Below are positions 4,726-6,440 of a stretch of DNA of 6,440 nt, piece after piece. The DNA is from Pseudomonadota bacterium (lineage in GTDB: Bacteria; Pseudomonadota; Gammaproteobacteria; Pseudomonadales; Oceanobacteraceae). The DNA is taken from contig JAEWQT010000011.1 of assembly GCA_023399105.1 (NCBI GenBank), positions 1 through 6,440 of the forward strand, written 5' to 3'. How positions within the stretch are numbered: position 1 is the first letter of the stretch; each line of letters begins with the position of its first letter. A program made the position numbers and the translations under genes. The notes beneath the pieces were generated by a model. That model saw only the letters and a program-made list of their open reading frames with translations. It did no database searches and was not told the origin of the DNA.

Positions 4726-6440
4726 TTAACTGACCGGACGAATGCTGTCATCCGGTACGAAAGCATCAAATTCCTGCACGATACGCTGCACCAGCGCATC
4801 GCCGATAATCGCCTGCTTGGCTCCGGCATGCGCTTCAGCCTGCTGCCGCTGGCGGCGCTGCTCAGGGGTTTCACCACGAGGCAGCTGCAACTGCATCTGT
4901 ACCTGCGCCGCCGGAATCAATGTGCGTAAAGCCTCCTGAATTTTCTGCTGCTGGGCGGCATTGAACAAGGCACCCTGTACCGGATCGACATCGAACTCAT
5001 AGTGCTCATCCTGCACCTGCACCAGCGCGCTGTTGCGGGCAATGGCCATGGTCAGACCGGCCAGAGGCAAACGCTCGACCCATTGCCACCAGGTGTGAGG
5101 TAACAGGTTATCGCCATGCTCTGCTGCTTCTGTTGCGGCCTGTATTGGCGCCAAGGGCTGATACTCGACCGCCGGGGCAGGTTCAGCGGCCATATCTGGC
5201 TCAGCCTGAGCCGCGTCGGCCTCAGCCCGAATCATGACCGGGGGTTCCGGTTCAATAAGCAATGATTCTGGAGTCTCTGGCGATAAAGCCACTGGCGGTT
5301 CAGCGTCCGCAATCAACGCTCCGGCTTGCTGCTCCGCTGCCACCACGGAGGTGATCGCCACCGGCGTTGCAGCCGGCGGAACGTCTGATGTATTGGACGC
5401 AGCATCAGCCGGAGGATTCAGGAGCTTTTTTTTTTGCAGTGCGGTTTGCAGATCCAGTTCCAGCGGGGCAGCCGGCGCCGGTCGGAACGCCAGCATGCGC
5501 AGCAACAGCATTTCAAAGCCCTGGCGCGGATCGGGTGCCAAGGCCAGATCACGACGGCCACTGATGCCAATCTGGTAATACAATTGCAGATCTTCCGGCT
5601 GCATGGCCATGGACAGCTGCAGAATGGCCTCACGGTCGCCTTCAGCGTTATCAATGGCATCCGGTACCACCTGTCCGAGCGAGGCGCGGTGCCAGATGGT
5701 CAACAAACCTTGCAATACTTCGTCGTAATCGGGCGCATGCTCAGCACTGGCGGCAACTTCGGCCATTACCTCAGCCGCATCGGCACGAGCCAGCACTTCG
5801 GCCAGTTTAAACAAGCGACCACGATCCATGGTGCCGAGCATGGCATTGACCTGCTCCTCCCCGACCATGCCTTCACCGTAGGCAATGGCCTGATCGGTCA
5901 GACTGAGCGCATCACGCATACTGCCCTGCGCGGCGCGACCTAATTGCCACAGCGCCGGCTCTTCGTATTTGACCTGTTCGGCTTCCAGGACTTTGCCCAG
6001 GTAGCCCACAATGCGTTCTGCCGTCATGTTTTTCAGGCTGAATTGCAGACAGCGGGACAATACCGTAACGGGCAATTTTTGCGGATCGGTGGTGGCCAGC
6101 AGAAATTTAACGTGGGCCGGTGGCTCTTCCAGGGTTTTTAGCAGAGCGTTAAAACTGTGCGCCGACAGCATGTGCACTTCGTCGATCAGGTATACCTTAA
6201 AGCGGCCACGGGTCGGCGCGTACTGCACGTTGTCGAGTAATTCGCGGGTGTCTTCTACTTTGGTGCGCGAGGCGGCATCGACTTCGATTAAATCAACAAA
6301 GCGGCCTTCGGCGATTTCGCGACAGGCACTGCATTCACCACAGGGGCGGGCACTGATGCCCTGCTCGCAGTTCAGGCACTTGGCCAGAATCCGGGCGATG
6401 GTGGTTTTACCCACGCCACGGGTGCCGGTAAACAGATAAG
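4726..6440 (-). CDS. dnaX: DNA polymerase III tau/gamma subunit, N-terminus cut by window edge
   Basis: About 570 codons are visible; by comparison with E. coli about 40 N-terminal residues lie beyond 6440. This is the clamp-loader ATPase that opens the beta sliding clamp and, as tau, joins polymerase cores to the helicase. Counting from the first visible residue: Walker A GTRGVGKT (5-12), zinc cysteines C24, C33, C36, C39, Walker B LIDEVH (D86, E87), sensor 1 region [11 protein letters not shown], arginine-finger SRC (128-130), and GSMRDALSL. Clamp-loader domains end near [12 protein letters not shown]. An Ala/Pro/Glu-rich linker follows, then a C-terminal tau domain ([12 protein letters not shown] to DDSIRPVS) for polymerase binding. 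Just after domain III a run of ten A residues encodes QKKK, a probable frameshift or slippage site giving a short gamma-like form. ybaB starts 23 bases after the stop. The promoter is outside the window. Confidence 0.97.
   Translation of the reverse strand, partial: YLFTGTRGVGKTTIARILAKCLNCEQGISARPCGECSACREIAEGRFVDLIEVDAASRTKVEDTRELLDNVQYAPTRGRFKVYLIDEVHMLSAHSFNALLKTLEEPPAHVKFLLATTDPQKLPVTVLSRCLQFSLKNMTAERIVGYLGKVLEAEQVKYEEPALWQLGRAAQGSMRDALSLTDQAIAYGEGMVGEEQVNAMLGTMDRGRLFKLAEVLARADAAEVMAEVAASAEHAPDYDEVLQGLLTIWHRASLGQVVPDAIDNAEGDREAILQLSMAMQPEDLQLYYQIGISGRRDLALAPDPRQGFEMLLLRMLAFRPAPAAPLELDLQTALQKKKLLNPPADAASNTSDVPPAATPVAITSVVAAEQQAGALIADAEPPVALSPETPESLLIEPEPPVMIRAEADAAQAEPDMAAEPAPAVEYQPLAPIQAATEAAEHGDNLLPHTWWQWVERLPLAGLTMAIARNSALVQVQDEHYEFDVDPVQGALFNAAQQQKIQEALRTLIPAAQVQMQLQLPRGETPEQRRQRQQAEAHAGAKQAIIGDALVQRIVQEFDAFVPDDSIRPVS
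5358..5379 (-). other. GC-rich hairpin in dnaX mRNA downstream of the A10 run
   Basis: In the mRNA, CCGCCGGC (5379-5372) pairs with GCCGGUGG (5365-5358) over eight pairs, one of them G-U, around the loop UGCAAC. It begins about 45 bases after the slippery codons, farther than classical frameshift stimulators. A weaker stem, CUGAUG with CAUCAG (5408-5403 and 5390-5385), starts 16 bases after them. A stimulatory role is possible but unproven; GC-rich coding sequence can form such stems by chance. Confidence 0.35.
5405..5436 (-). promoter_or_regulatory. Candidate dnaX frameshift/transcript-slippage site (A10) with out-of-frame stop
   Basis: On the coding strand the frame reads CAA AAA AAA AAG, with ten consecutive A residues at 5435-5426. 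A -1 ribosomal shift on A AAA AAG, or insertion of one extra A in the transcript, gives [10 protein letters not shown] and then TGA at 5407-5405. Loss of one A gives KKSS-like codons and a TGA at 5420-5418. Either route makes a protein of about 380-385 residues that keeps the clamp-loader domains and lacks the tau C-terminus. E. coli dnaX uses A AAA AAG for ribosomal frameshifting and Thermus uses an A-run for transcriptional slippage. No strong Shine-Dalgarno stimulator is seen upstream. Confidence 0.65.

Noticed and set aside
5434..5943. 169-codon open frame on the plus strand, antisense to dnaX
   Set aside because: It lies wholly opposite well-conserved dnaX sequence, has no recognisable domain, and its composition mirrors the complement of DnaX codons.

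Overview
The window looks like chromosomal DNA of a gammaproteobacterium with moderate GC, probably a marine Oceanospirillales-type lineage. This rests on close likeness of the YbaB, DnaX, YcgL, YcgN and RNase D proteins to the E. coli and Pseudomonas families; the genus cannot be fixed by eye. Every supported gene is on the minus strand, so transcription runs from high to low coordinates.

Region 1 (6440 down to 1593) is a tightly packed seven-gene chain: dnaX (5' end cut by the window edge), ybaB, recR, rnd, ycgL, ycgN and a small multi-pass membrane protein. From ybaB onward, neighbours are 1 nt apart or overlap by 4 to 13 nt, which suggests one mRNA with translational coupling. An A/T-rich hairpin at about 1555-1585 is the likely terminator. 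The chain joins clamp loading (DnaX), a nucleoid protein (YbaB), recombination mediation (RecR) and RNA processing (RNase D) to two conserved proteins of poorly known role (YcgL, YcgN).

Region 2 (1592 to 1359) is an A/T-rich intergenic leader with an extended inverted repeat just upstream of the next gene.

Region 3 (1358 down to 1) is a second two-gene unit: a three-TM protein with a cytoplasmic helix and C-terminal winged helix (resembling 'YEATS-associated helix-containing' proteins), then an exported von Willebrand factor A protein whose C-terminus runs off the window.

The main points of interest are: an A10 homopolymer in dnaX with stops shortly after it in both other frames, a tau/gamma switch candidate; a RecR that lacks the conserved C-terminal segment and two Toprim acidic residues; and the membrane winged-helix plus vWA pair, a possible uncharacterised signalling unit. 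No tRNA, rRNA, CRISPR array, insertion sequence or prophage feature was seen.
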